Made by a program: the position numbers and the translations under genes | Assembly: GCA_049969475.1 (NCBI GenBank) | Contig: JBMFOU010000023.1 | Span: 1 to 55,552 of the forward strand | Length of the DNA: 55,552 nucleotides | Direction: 5' to 3' | Source: UBA2030 sp049969475 | GTDB lineage: Bacteria; Bacteroidota; Bacteroidia; Bacteroidales; TTA-H9 | Notes under the pieces: generated by a model | Databases searched by the model: none | What the model saw: the letters and a program-made list of their open reading frames with translations, nothing else | What the model was told of the DNA's origin: nothing | Part shown: piece by piece, positions 26,443 to 34,661 of the stretch | Layout of the letters: the number at the start of each line of letters is the position of its first letter | Position numbering within the stretch: position 1 is the first letter of the stretch

Positions 26443-26450
26443 TATCTTTG
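26443..26450 (+). promoter_or_regulatory. Bacteroidota -7 element before the TM1266-like gene
   Basis: TATCTTTG matches TAnnTTTG, 26 bases upstream of the ATG at 26476. A clear -33 element was not found. The 190 bases before it, back to the HAD gene, show no other feature. Confidence 0.45.
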
Positions 26451-26475
26451 CGATGCCTACAGAAAAACAAGTGTT

Positions 26476-26730
26476 ATGGATAAGATCACCATTCTGGGAG
26501 TTAGAGTAACAAACCGGGCTGAAAAATCGCTTGAAGTGCAAAACATTCTTACAATGTACGGTTGCAGCATACGCACCCGGCTGGGCTTGAATGATGTGGT
26601 AGAAGGTCATTGCAGCCACGCGGGCATTATTCTCCTCGAACTCACCGGCGATGAGCAGGAAATGCTGAGACTGGAAAATGCACTCAAAGCGATTGAAGGC
26701 ATTGAAGTACAGAAAATGGTATTTGCCTGA
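26476..26730 (+). CDS. TM1266-family regulator (iron-only hydrogenase system regulator type)
   Basis: The protein has 84 residues from the ATG at 26476 (MDKITILGVRVTNRAEKSLEVQNIL). The ferredoxin-like ACT/NikR-type fold and the motifs 'CSIRTRLGLNDV' and 'HAGIILLELTGD' match the TM1266 group (TIGR03959), small regulators often encoded beside [FeFe]-hydrogenase maturation genes. No hydrogenase gene is visible in this window, so the role here is open. Its stop codon overlaps the truA start codon (TGATG), which implies translational coupling with truA. Confidence 0.7.
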   Translation: MDKITILGVRVTNRAEKSLEVQNILTMYGCSIRTRLGLNDVVEGHCSHAGIILLELTGDEQEMLRLENALKAIEGIEVQKMVFA

Positions 26731-27500
26731 TGTCTGGTTGGCAGCGCTATTTCCTACACTTTGCCTTCGATGGTACCCAATATTGTGGATGGCAGCGCCA
26801 AACCAATGGCCCAACTGTACAAGAAACCATTGAGAACCAACTAGAAATTCTTTTAAAGAGCCCCATATCGTTAACGGGTTGCGGTCGTACCGACACCGGT
26901 GTGCATGCCCGTAACTTTTATGCCCATTTCGATTTTGAAGAATTATTGCCCCAACAAAGAGCGGGTTTGCTAAAATCTTTAAACCACACGCTTCCGGCCG
27001 ATATCGTAGTTTTCAACCTCTTGCCGGTGCAAACTGATGCCCATGCAAGATATTCAGCCCTTTGGCGAACCTATCGGTATTACATCTCCACGCGAAAGGA
27101 TCCGTTTCATATTCCTTATCGTTGGTTTCGTTTTCACTGGCCCGATGTAGAGCTCATGAACCGAGCCGCCACCCTTCTATTACACACGGAAGATTTTACA
27201 AGTTTTGCCAAGTTGCATTCCAACAATACTCATAATCGTTGCCAGGTAACTGAAGCATACTGGGAAGTGCGTGGTCATGAGCTCATTTTTACCATAACAG
27301 CCAACCGATTTTTACGCAACATGGTGAGAGCCATTGTAGGAACGCTATGGGATGTAGGCCGGGGCAGATTTTCGCTGAATGATTTTCAGGCCTTGATTGA
27401 AAATAAAAACCGCTCGCAGGCGGGAGCGTCGGTACCTGCAAGCGGCTTATTTCTCGAACGGGTGGATTATCCGCAGGAAATATTTTTAACAGAAAATTAG
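26730..27500 (+). CDS. truA: tRNA pseudouridine synthase A
   Basis: This 256-residue protein is the normal TruA length. The enzyme isomerises uridines 38-40 in the tRNA anticodon arm. The start region FAFDGTQYCGWQRQTNGPTVQETIE and the catalytic LTGCGRTDTGVHARN (Asp near residue 53) are clear. Later segments YRYYISTRKDP and FLRNMVRAIVGTLWDVGRG are also family-typical. Translation is coupled to the preceding gene by a one-base overlap of stop and start. The 3' end overlaps the convergent NPP-type gene by 3 bases. Confidence 0.96.
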   Translation: MSGWQRYFLHFAFDGTQYCGWQRQTNGPTVQETIENQLEILLKSPISLTGCGRTDTGVHARNFYAHFDFEELLPQQRAGLLKSLNHTLPADIVVFNLLPVQTDAHARYSALWRTYRYYISTRKDPFHIPYRWFRFHWPDVELMNRAATLLLHTEDFTSFAKLHSNNTHNRCQVTEAYWEVRGHELIFTITANRFLRNMVRAIVGTLWDVGRGRFSLNDFQALIENKNRSQAGASVPASGLFLERVDYPQEIFLTEN

Positions 27501-28729
27501 TCTTTCAGCAAATCCTTCACATTTTCCAGTTTCCCGTCCACAGGCGCGGGCTTTATTTTAAGAAGATGGGCAATGAGAGGATACAGGTTCACATTTTCGA
27601 AAGGCCTGGCGGTATATCCTTTTTTGAAGGCCGGACCCGTGGCATAAAAAATACCGTGCATGTCGGGATTCTCGTTGTCGTATCCGTGATTGCCAATATA
27701 CTCCTTATCCGTGCGATAAAACTTCACATTCCAGCCTTTGTTTGCCACTACTACTAAATCATGAATCCGGGGATGGGTACCGTAATGGAGCCTTTCAGGC
27801 ACTTCTTCCTTTTTCCAGACCGTGAGCTGAGGTATCTTTTTAAGCCGGTTATACAGAGAGTCTTTGTAGGCCGGTATTGCAGAAACATTGAGATGCATAT
27901 CTTGCCCTGAGCCCCCTTCTATCCAATAGCGGGGCACCAACTCATCGAGATAAAGGGTGTGGCCGGGCTGTACTTCGGCCATGCCGTGATCGGAGACAAC
28001 AATAAAATTGATTTTGTTGGCTATAGGAAGCTCAGCGAGCCGTGCCCGAAAAACACCCACCAGTGAATCGAGATAGGTTATCATTTTCCCGGTGGACGGC
28101 GAAAGAGGCCCTTCATGATGGCTGATTTCATCGGGTTGATGAATATACCACATGATAAGGTGGGGCCGGCGCTCTTCAGGCAACTGCAACCACCCAATCA
28201 CACTATCAATTCGGGCGGTAAAAGGCACTGATTGATCGTATTTCTTCCAGATGGAAGGATACTTGCCTTTTATAGGTGCTTCACTACCTACCCAGAAATA
28301 AGAAGCAGTCTTTATCCCTTGATTCTCCGCAGTAACCCAAATAGGTTCTCCTCCATAGAAAGCAGGATTCTCAATACTCTGTCGGTTGGTCATTTCGTAA
28401 ACTCCCACCTGGGGATCATAAAAGCCGTTCTGAATTAATCCGTGGTGATCAGGATATAAACCGGTAGCCATGGAATAATGGTTAGGAAAAGTCTTGGTGG
28501 GAAATGAGGGAATGAAGGCTTCGGCATGCACACCCTCTTCGGCCATCCGGTTGAGGTTGGGAGTAGCAAAATGTTGTGGATAGTCCCAACGAAATCCATC
28601 CAGTGAGAGCACCACTACATAAGGCTGTTTCTCGGTCTCACGCGTACAGGCATTGAAAAATAAGGCAAAAACAACCAGGCTCAGAAAGGCCATCCATCGC
28701 AAGGAGGAACGATAAGGTAATTTAATCAT
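27497..28729 (-). CDS. NPP-type nucleotide pyrophosphatase/phosphodiesterase lipoprotein
   Basis: The protein has 410 residues from the ATG at 28729. An in-frame TTG two codons upstream is less likely. The lipoprotein signal is MAFLSLVVFALFFNACTRE, so it faces the periplasm or outer membrane. The alkaline-phosphatase superfamily metal site is visible: VVLSLDGFRWDYP (first Asp), the catalytic Thr in FPTKTFPNHYSMATGLYPDHHG (about residue 78), then WYIHQPDEISHHEGP, VVSDHGMAEV and GNHGYDN. These are hallmarks of ectonucleotide pyrophosphatase/phosphodiesterases, which cleave phosphodiester or phosphosulfate bonds. The substrate is unknown. It lies downstream of the exonuclease/GIY-YIG gene on the same strand. 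Confidence 0.9.
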   Translation of the reverse strand: MIKLPYRSSLRWMAFLSLVVFALFFNACTRETEKQPYVVVLSLDGFRWDYPQHFATPNLNRMAEEGVHAEAFIPSFPTKTFPNHYSMATGLYPDHHGLIQNGFYDPQVGVYEMTNRQSIENPAFYGGEPIWVTAENQGIKTASYFWVGSEAPIKGKYPSIWKKYDQSVPFTARIDSVIGWLQLPEERRPHLIMWYIHQPDEISHHEGPLSPSTGKMITYLDSLVGVFRARLAELPIANKINFIVVSDHGMAEVQPGHTLYLDELVPRYWIEGGSGQDMHLNVSAIPAYKDSLYNRLKKIPQLTVWKKEEVPERLHYGTHPRIHDLVVVANKGWNVKFYRTDKEYIGNHGYDNENPDMHGIFYATGPAFKKGYTARPFENVNLYPLIAHLLKIKPAPVDGKLENVKDLLKD

Positions 28730-28792
28730 AATCAAACAATATTTGGCACAAAAATAAAAGTTTTACTTTAAGACAAGATGAATGAAAACCTG

Positions 28793-30172
28793 CTACACTC
28801 CAACCAGGCTTTCCCCATTCATAATCAAGCATTTCTCATACTCTCTGTTTCTAAGCGCCGACCGAATAATGTTGCGGGCATCACGGGTATCGTTGTATCG
28901 CTGGGTGCACGACCGCAAAAAATCACTGGTGCCATCGAAATCGGCTGCATGGAAATAACCAAACCCCCGGTAACTGCCATTAAGCACAGCCACCACCGAT
29001 TTTTCTTCAGCGCTACGGCCCCGGTGAATGAGAAAAAAGTTGTCGTGCTCGAACCTAACAGGAGCAATGGCAGCTTCTACCCGCTGGTTGTACGATGCAG
29101 GAGGCTCCTCTCCAATGCACGCTCCGTCGCACTGCCCAATGGAATGATGGAAGCAGGCGCCCCGCGACCTGTAAAGCCCATTAAGTTTCTGGCAAAGCCT
29201 GTGCTCTTCGGTTATGGCAAACAAGGCACGCCTGGCAGCCATCAGGGAATTGAAGGTGGTGATGGGTATCTGCTCGTTTCCATTGAGTTTTTCAATCCTG
29301 AGGCAGAGATAACCCTTTGCATCGAGTCGGGCAAACAAGCCTATATTGAACCCCACACGGCGCTGCTGTCGGTTGTAGATGGGCGTATGGCGCTTAATTT
29401 CCTCCGACTCTAAAAGCCGCGCCACCAGGTCGTTTCCGGTAAGTTCGTAAGAGACATCAGCAATGGCTGCCCGCATTTCGAGGGCTTTACGCGTGGTTTC
29501 GTTGTGCAGGTGCTGCAGTACGCGCTCTTTAATATTACGGCTTTTGCCGATATATATGATATCGCCCCGTTGATTATAAAAGTAATAAACTCCCGGTTCT
29601 TCGGGCAAGCCCCGCAGCACCTCTTCGGGTAAAGCAGACACAGGGCCCCGGAGCCTGAGCTTCAGTGGGTCGGGATCCAGTTCCAACAAACGCTCGAAAA
29701 GCCTTACCGTAGCCAGGGCATCACCGGCCGCCCTATGTCTTCCATGTATTTCAATACCCAGATCGGCACACAGATTTCCCAGACTGTAAGAACGATGCCC
29801 CGGCATCAGCTTGCGGCTTAGTTTGACGGTACAGAGTTTTTCCCGCTCAAACCGGTACCCAAGGTTTTTGAATTCCTCACGGATAAAGCCATAATCGAAA
29901 CCCACATTATGAGCCACAAAGACTCTGCCCTCGGTCATTTCGACCACCCGCCGGGCGATTTCATAAAATCGGGGGGCATCGGCTACCATGGCATCGCTAA
30001 TACCCGTCATCTGGGTAATACGCCAGGGTATTCGTTGCTCGGGATGCACCAGCGTAGTAAACTCATCGGTTATCTGCCCGTCCTCGTAGTTAAAAATGGC
30101 CATTTCGATAATACGTCCATCGCGGGCTGAGGTACCCGTGGTTTCTATATCCACAATAGAATATTTCGCCAT
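28793..30172 (-). CDS. DEDDh exonuclease fused to a GIY-YIG (Cho/UvrC-like) nuclease
   Basis: The protein has 459 residues from the ATG at 30172. The open frame extends back only to a TTG. Residues 1-165 are a DnaQ-type 3'-5' exonuclease: YSIVDIETTG (Exo I), VFVAHNVGFDYGFI (Exo II) and HRAAGDALATVRLF (Exo III, His and Asp). A GIY-YIG domain follows at about 192-280 (GVYYFYNQRGDIIYIGKSRNIKERV, with Glu and Asn further on), as in UvrC and Cho, which cut next to DNA lesions. The C-terminal third has a Cys cluster (LYRSRGACFHHSIGQCDGACIG). It follows the LexA-like repressor by 20 bases on the same strand, so it is likely damage-induced, as cho is in E. coli. That is inference. Confidence 0.9.
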   Translation of the reverse strand: MAKYSIVDIETTGTSARDGRIIEMAIFNYEDGQITDEFTTLVHPEQRIPWRITQMTGISDAMVADAPRFYEIARRVVEMTEGRVFVAHNVGFDYGFIREEFKNLGYRFEREKLCTVKLSRKLMPGHRSYSLGNLCADLGIEIHGRHRAAGDALATVRLFERLLELDPDPLKLRLRGPVSALPEEVLRGLPEEPGVYYFYNQRGDIIYIGKSRNIKERVLQHLHNETTRKALEMRAAIADVSYELTGNDLVARLLESEEIKRHTPIYNRQQRRVGFNIGLFARLDAKGYLCLRIEKLNGNEQIPITTFNSLMAARRALFAITEEHRLCQKLNGLYRSRGACFHHSIGQCDGACIGEEPPASYNQRVEAAIAPVRFEHDNFFLIHRGRSAEEKSVVAVLNGSYRGFGYFHAADFDGTSDFLRSCTQRYNDTRDARNIIRSALRNREYEKCLIMNGESLVGV

Positions 30173-30192
30173 ATCAAGCAAAAAGAAGTAAT

Positions 30193-30993
30193 TTAAATAT
30201 CCAGCTTATTACGAATGGCTTTCACGTCGTTTCGTATTTCATTGACTGTGCCATAAATAGCGTCGGTAGTAGCCAGGGGTTCGGGAAACTGCTCGGTCAT
30301 GTAATTGACAAATTTCCAGACCTCCCGCACATCTTTGATGTCTACCTCGAAAGGTTCGTAGGCAGGATTTAAGGAATAGAGGCGTAAAGTGCCATCGATA
30401 TCTATCCTGTTTTCTACCACCTTGAAGACGATACCTTCGGTAAGCGTGAGGATGATATAGGGGTAACGATTCCGTATGGACTGCCAGTTTTGCACAAACT
30501 CGCCTGTTACATAAGCTCCCGGGGGGATAGGTAGCATGCTGTCTCCTGAAATCTGAAAGGTGCGGTATTTTTTATTTTTCGATAGAAAGGGCAAGCGAAA
30601 AGTAGGCAGCACGCTCACAAAATCAGGGTCGGCAAAACCAGTGGCATAACCCGCCTTGGCCTTTTCATTCACCAGTTCTATGTTTTCTTCGTTCTCCGCA
30701 TTTACAGTAGTGGCAAGAACCCTAAGGCTGGTGCCGCGCACAAAGGGGTCATGCCCATGCTCGAGCTGCCAGAGCTGGCTCTCGGTGAGCTTACTCAGAT
30801 CGACCCGTATGAGCGTATCCACAGAGATTTTGTAATAGTCGGAGAAAGCCAGCAGAACACTCATGGGAGGCTCGGCAATGCCATTTTCGTAGCCGCTCAG
30901 GGTGGGCCGCTTCATGTCGAGGGCAACGGCTACCTCGTCCTGCGTACGATGCTTTCGCTTGCGAAGAAATTTGATATTCTGTGCAAAAAACAT
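30193..30993 (-). CDS. LexA-like self-cleaving HTH/S24 transcriptional repressor
   Basis: The protein has 266 residues from the ATG at 30993, 17 bases past the end of the -7 element. An in-frame ATG at 31032 lies upstream of that promoter. Residues 6-62 are an XRE-type helix-turn-helix (IKFLRKRKHRTQDEVAVALD, then TLSGYENGIAEP). The C-terminal half is an S24 peptidase domain with the LexA catalytic set: cleavage pair Ala114-Gly115 (KAKAGY), Ser152 (ISGDSMLP) and Lys191 (GIVFKVVEN). The spacings, 38 and 39 residues, resemble those in LexA and UmuD. It should cut itself when RecA filaments form and so relieve repression. It heads an operon with the exonuclease/GIY-YIG gene and is divergent from dinB, which makes it the probable regulator of both. 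Confidence 0.88.
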   Translation of the reverse strand: MFFAQNIKFLRKRKHRTQDEVAVALDMKRPTLSGYENGIAEPPMSVLLAFSDYYKISVDTLIRVDLSKLTESQLWQLEHGHDPFVRGTSLRVLATTVNAENEENIELVNEKAKAGYATGFADPDFVSVLPTFRLPFLSKNKKYRTFQISGDSMLPIPPGAYVTGEFVQNWQSIRNRYPYIILTLTEGIVFKVVENRIDIDGTLRLYSLNPAYEPFEVDIKDVREVWKFVNYMTEQFPEPLATTDAIYGTVNEIRNDVKAIRNKLDI

Positions 30994-31009
30994 AAGCCAG
31001 GTTTTTTTG

Positions 31010-31017
31010 CAAAGATA
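31010..31017 (-). promoter_or_regulatory. -7 element of the LexA-like repressor gene
   Basis: TATCTTTG on the minus strand matches TAnnTTTG and lies about 20 bases before the ATG at 30993, which supports that start over the upstream one. Confidence 0.55.
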
Positions 31018-31059
31018 GCAGGAATGAAACAAAAATTATTAATTTTTAAATAAAAATAA

Positions 31060-31078
31060 GATTAAAATTTAATCAAAA
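31060..31078 (-). promoter_or_regulatory. Candidate damage-box operator upstream of the repressor gene
   Basis: On the minus strand the sequence reads TTTTGATTAAATTTTAATC. It contains a perfect palindrome (GATTAAA and TTTAATC around one base). It matches the dinB-proximal site at 31802-31820 in 16 of 19 positions. It lies about 45 bases upstream of the repressor's -7 element. Confidence 0.45.
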
Positions 31079-31149
31079 AATCAATTCTTTACAAAAGCAA
31101 CCTTTCCAACGCAGGTAATGGCAGAGCTGGAACACAAACAAGCAGGAAA

Positions 31150-31329
31150 TTAAACGTTAGCCTGAAAGCCTTTGCGCGAACTCTCGATTATTCTTCTTCG
31201 GAAATCAGGTTTCATCCCAAAATTTAACAAGGAACCTACTTCTATCAGGCTATCTCGCAAATCATGGATGAGTCGGGCCTCCTGCTCTGGTAAATTAAAT
31301 CTCAGACGTTTAATTCGCTGATAAATAAA
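31150..31329 (-). pseudogene. Remnant coding fragment without a start codon
   Basis: A 59-codon open stretch on the minus strand reads like a real protein end (LPEQEARLIHDLRDSLIEVG, then LNFGMKPDFRRRIIESSRKG and a stop). It has no ATG or other plausible start and no ribosome-binding site. It therefore looks like the surviving 3' end of a decayed gene. I do not recognise the family. Confidence 0.35.
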
Positions 31330-31801
31330 TCACAGCTAAACAATGTAACCTTTATAATAGAGTTAGATGCTTTTTTGAGAAGAAACCCTGTATCCCTGGG
31401 AGGTCAGCTCGCGATACCTGGCCTGGTGGTAAACTTTTATGGCAAAACACTGGCCCAGATTATTGTAAACATCAAAAATCCGTTAAGGATTCTATCGAAT
31501 AACTACCTGTTTATCAAGCTAATTGAGAAATCAAATATTTAATATTTCCACAATTGATGCCCACCTGAGTAAAAGCTGAGCGCAGTAATTCAGCCACGGA
31601 TTTTAAGGTACTGATGCAGTTTTTACGGATTCTTCTTAAGAGTCACGTTATCTCTATCCTTTGCACGGCGAAGCATCCGGGTTTATCTTCAGCCAAACAA
31701 AACATGGCTGTTGCGAAGCACTCAGGTTAATACGAAGCTTTTGAACCTGAACCAGCAAGGGAACGGAATTTTTTTTCACAAGATTGCAGCTTTTTTATCA
31801 A
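31330..31801. other. Gene-poor region between the repressor and dinB
   Basis: No intact gene was found. A second start-less open stretch on the plus strand ends at a stop near 31541 (reading LGGQLAIPGLVVNFYGKTLA) and may be another decayed fragment, but this is weak. The rest is A/T-rich with no clear repeat or RNA. Together with 31150-31329 the region looks like a place where an older gene was lost. Confidence 0.4.
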
Positions 31802-31820
31802 TTTTGATTATATTGTAAGC
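31802..31820 (+). promoter_or_regulatory. Candidate damage-box operator over the dinB promoter
   Basis: TTTTGATTATATTGTAAGC matches the repressor-upstream site in 16 of 19 positions. It overlaps TATATTG (31809-31815), the only near-consensus -7 element in front of dinB, so a bound repressor would cover the promoter. Confidence 0.45.
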
Positions 31821-31849
31821 AAAATTATGATTAAAAACAAATCAGACAA

Positions 31850-33016
31850 ATGTCGGTTTTTCCCTTGAAAGACAATGCCAACCGCACCATCGTGCATCTC
31901 GACATGGATACTTTTTTTGTATCGGCCGAACGGCTATACAACAGCAAGCTCATAGGCAAACCTGTGATTATTGGAGGCATGGGCGACCGGGGGGTGGTGG
32001 CCTCGTGCAGCTACGAAGCCCGACGCTTTGGCGTACACTCGGCCATGCCCATGCGTATGGCCCGTAAGCTCTGCCCCGAGGCCATTTTTATCCGGGGCGA
32101 TATGGAACTCTACAGCCGCCTCTCGCGCACCGTTACCCAGATCATCGCCGAAAAGGCCCCCCTCTTCGAAAAAGCCAGCATCGACGAACATTACCTTGAC
32201 CTCACAGGTATGGATCGTTTCTTTGGCTGCTACCAATGGGCCCACGAGTTGCGCGAAACCATCATCAAAAACACAGGTTTGCCCATATCCCTGGGGCTAT
32301 CAGTCAACAAGACGGTGGCCAAGATTGCCACGGGCGTAGCCAAACCCAATGGGGAAAAGGAAGTGCCTCCACCCGAGGTCAGGCCCTTTCTGGCCCCTTT
32401 ACCTATCAGCAAAATACCCGGCATAGGCGAAAAAACCTATCAAACCCTGCGGTCGATGGGTATCATCACCATAGCAACCCTCAGCCAGATACCTCCCGAC
32501 ATGATGGAACGCCTGCTGGGCAAAAACGGGCTGGTGCTCTGGCGCAGGGCCAATGGTATAGACCCAACCCCTGTCGTCTCTTACTCCGAGGAAAAATCGA
32601 TGAGCCACGAAGCCACCTTCGACCAGGACACCATCGACGTGCAAATGCTCAACGACACCCTCTTCCGCATGACCGAGCGCCTGGCCTTCGACCTGCGCCG
32701 CAAACAAAAACTCACGGGCTGCGTAACCGTAAAAATACGCTACACCAACTTCGATACCCATACCCTGCAAAAACAAATTCCCTATACCTCGCTCGACCAC
32801 GAACTGTTTCCCGTAGTTAAAGCCCTGTTTGAAAAACTTTACCAACGTCGCATGCTTATCCGCCTGGTAGGGGTAAAATTCAGCCACCTGGTCAATGGAG
32901 TTCACCAGCTCGACCTTTTCGACCCCTCGCCCCGCCTCATCGAGCTTTATAAGGCCATGGACCGCATTCGCCTGCGCTATGGCCCCAAAGCCATACGAAG
33001 AGGGGCCGCCTTCTGA
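31850..33016 (+). CDS. dinB: Y-family DNA polymerase IV
   Basis: The 388-residue protein is the full DinB length. It is an error-prone translesion polymerase. The active-site acidic residues are visible in VHLDMDTFFVSAERL (Asp near residue 18) and EKASIDEHYLDLTGMD (Asp-Glu near 115). It has His where DinB usually has Ala in 'SIDEAYLD', a minor change. The helix-hairpin-helix thumb (ISKIPGIGEKTYQTLRSMGI) and the little-finger domain follow. HQLDLFDP near the C-terminus resembles the beta-clamp-binding motif QLxLF. It is divergent from the LexA-like repressor across the 0.8-kb region and probably shares its control. Confidence 0.96.
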   Translation: MSVFPLKDNANRTIVHLDMDTFFVSAERLYNSKLIGKPVIIGGMGDRGVVASCSYEARRFGVHSAMPMRMARKLCPEAIFIRGDMELYSRLSRTVTQIIAEKAPLFEKASIDEHYLDLTGMDRFFGCYQWAHELRETIIKNTGLPISLGLSVNKTVAKIATGVAKPNGEKEVPPPEVRPFLAPLPISKIPGIGEKTYQTLRSMGIITIATLSQIPPDMMERLLGKNGLVLWRRANGIDPTPVVSYSEEKSMSHEATFDQDTIDVQMLNDTLFRMTERLAFDLRRKQKLTGCVTVKIRYTNFDTHTLQKQIPYTSLDHELFPVVKALFEKLYQRRMLIRLVGVKFSHLVNGVHQLDLFDPSPRLIELYKAMDRIRLRYGPKAIRRGAAF

Positions 33017-33035
33017 GCAGCCCCTTGCCCTCTTC

Positions 33036-34520
33036 TTACCTCTTGATTATTTTTCCACAATATGTCTGGCCACGCACAAACAATTTATACACATAAACCC
33101 CTGCCGGCAACCCCTGAGCAGACACAACAGCGGGCAACCGCAGCGGGGTAAACAACACCCTGTGACCTGCCAGGTCGCTCAACTCCATATATCCACTTCC
33201 TTCTCCACTCAGCTGAATTACCTCACCAAACGGATTAGGATAAACGCGTACCCCTGTCCCAGAAGCTATCGCTTCGGTACCCGTGAAATTGCGATGCTTG
33301 TAGAAAATTTCCATCGTGCGATACAAGTTCCACCCACCACCATCCCAGGAGTAATTATAAACCTCAAGCGGTTGATGACGCATATACATGGAATCGATAA
33401 AAAGAGGCCAGAGCAGTTCCTCCATTCCTATGGTATTGTTGTAGTCAATCACCTGCTTTTCTACAGGCACCCATTCGAAACCCGATAAATTGTACCCCCA
33501 AGCCTGGGATTCTACGGGGTTGTTCACCCCATCGAAAACATTCACAAACTTCGCTGTAGGGACAAACGAAGTTCCATCATAGCTCACAAACTGTATGAGT
33601 GTGTCAGGATCGCCCAGCGGGGTGTAAGACTGGGTATAACTCGTGGAAGCCACATAGCTACCCAACGAAGGCTCCCAGGTATAGCGCTGACGCTCGATAA
33701 GGCGCCCTTGCGCATCGTAGAAATTAAGTTCCTTAGCCGAATTCTGCCATTGCATATTGCCTGGATCATACAAATAATAAAAGGTAAGATGATTGAGATT
33801 TCCTATGTAGAAATACTCCGTTCGGTCGGAATAAATCCATGAATTCCAGGGCATATAGAAAGAATAACCCGTTTCCTGCGTCAGCAATCCATTATTATCC
33901 CTCAAATATTCCCGCCGCGTCTCGGGCAACAGATTTCCCAGGCTATCAGCCTCATAATAAATGACTTCCTTCAGGTTGTCATCAGGGTAATAAACATACA
34001 CATAACGATTAATGATCCTGTATCCCTGGGAAGGATCTCCTGAATACAAGGTTATCTTTTGGGTATCTGCATTATATTCGTGCACTTCATAGGCTCCTAA
34101 CCACCAATCGTTAGACGCCTTCTGAATGACATTCCCATAATACGTATAAATGGTATCAATCCGGCCATCGGCCCGAAATATTACACTGTCTTTTACCAAA
34201 GGCAACATTTGGCCCATAGTGGGGGAATAGTTATAACGGGCCTGACAGTTAAAACGCATGAATTCATCATAATTGTACGTTTCTGCCTCGGTTGTTACCA
34301 GCGTCCCTGTTGAGTCCGCTTCGCGAGTCGCTGTACTATCAAGAACATACAGAGTAATGAGCGGTATGGCCTGTTTGGCCAGGGTTTGCATGCGCTTAAT
34401 CGTGGGCTGGTCTTTCAGATGTCCTGTCCACTTGTCTCCCCACAATGAGGGGTTCTGGGCCCTTATAACACCAACCCCCACTACAAGGCCCATAAAGACA
34501 AGCATAAATCTGCACCTCAT
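33036..34520 (-). CDS. Secreted T9SS cargo protein with repeat-rich body
   Basis: This 494-residue protein begins with a signal peptide (MLVFMGLVVGVGVIRAQ). The body (about 90-400) has many Tyr/Trp-rich strands with YD and RD repeats (for example EYFYIGNLNHLTFYYLYDPG and ELNFYDAQGRLIERQRYTWE), like the YD-repeat-type secreted proteins of Bacteroidota. The last 75 residues are a type A T9SS sorting domain (VRVYPNPFGEVIQLSGEGSG, MELSDLAGHRVL, GLPAGVYVYKLFVRGQTYCGKIIKR). Function is unknown. It is convergent with dinB (20-base gap) and divergent from the GH31 gene. Confidence 0.85.
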   Translation of the reverse strand: MRCRFMLVFMGLVVGVGVIRAQNPSLWGDKWTGHLKDQPTIKRMQTLAKQAIPLITLYVLDSTATREADSTGTLVTTEAETYNYDEFMRFNCQARYNYSPTMGQMLPLVKDSVIFRADGRIDTIYTYYGNVIQKASNDWWLGAYEVHEYNADTQKITLYSGDPSQGYRIINRYVYVYYPDDNLKEVIYYEADSLGNLLPETRREYLRDNNGLLTQETGYSFYMPWNSWIYSDRTEYFYIGNLNHLTFYYLYDPGNMQWQNSAKELNFYDAQGRLIERQRYTWEPSLGSYVASTSYTQSYTPLGDPDTLIQFVSYDGTSFVPTAKFVNVFDGVNNPVESQAWGYNLSGFEWVPVEKQVIDYNNTIGMEELLWPLFIDSMYMRHQPLEVYNYSWDGGGWNLYRTMEIFYKHRNFTGTEAIASGTGVRVYPNPFGEVIQLSGEGSGYMELSDLAGHRVLFTPLRLPAVVSAQGLPAGVYVYKLFVRGQTYCGKIIKR

Positions 34521-34661
34521 GGTTGATTAATTTGGATAACACAAAGTTACACACATTAAGGCTCGATTTATTTAGCTTCTTGCATTTAACTACTTTTTTC
34601 AATGGATTTATGGTAATATTCATTAGGTTTGCACTGACCTTTTAAATCAAAACAAGCGTTT

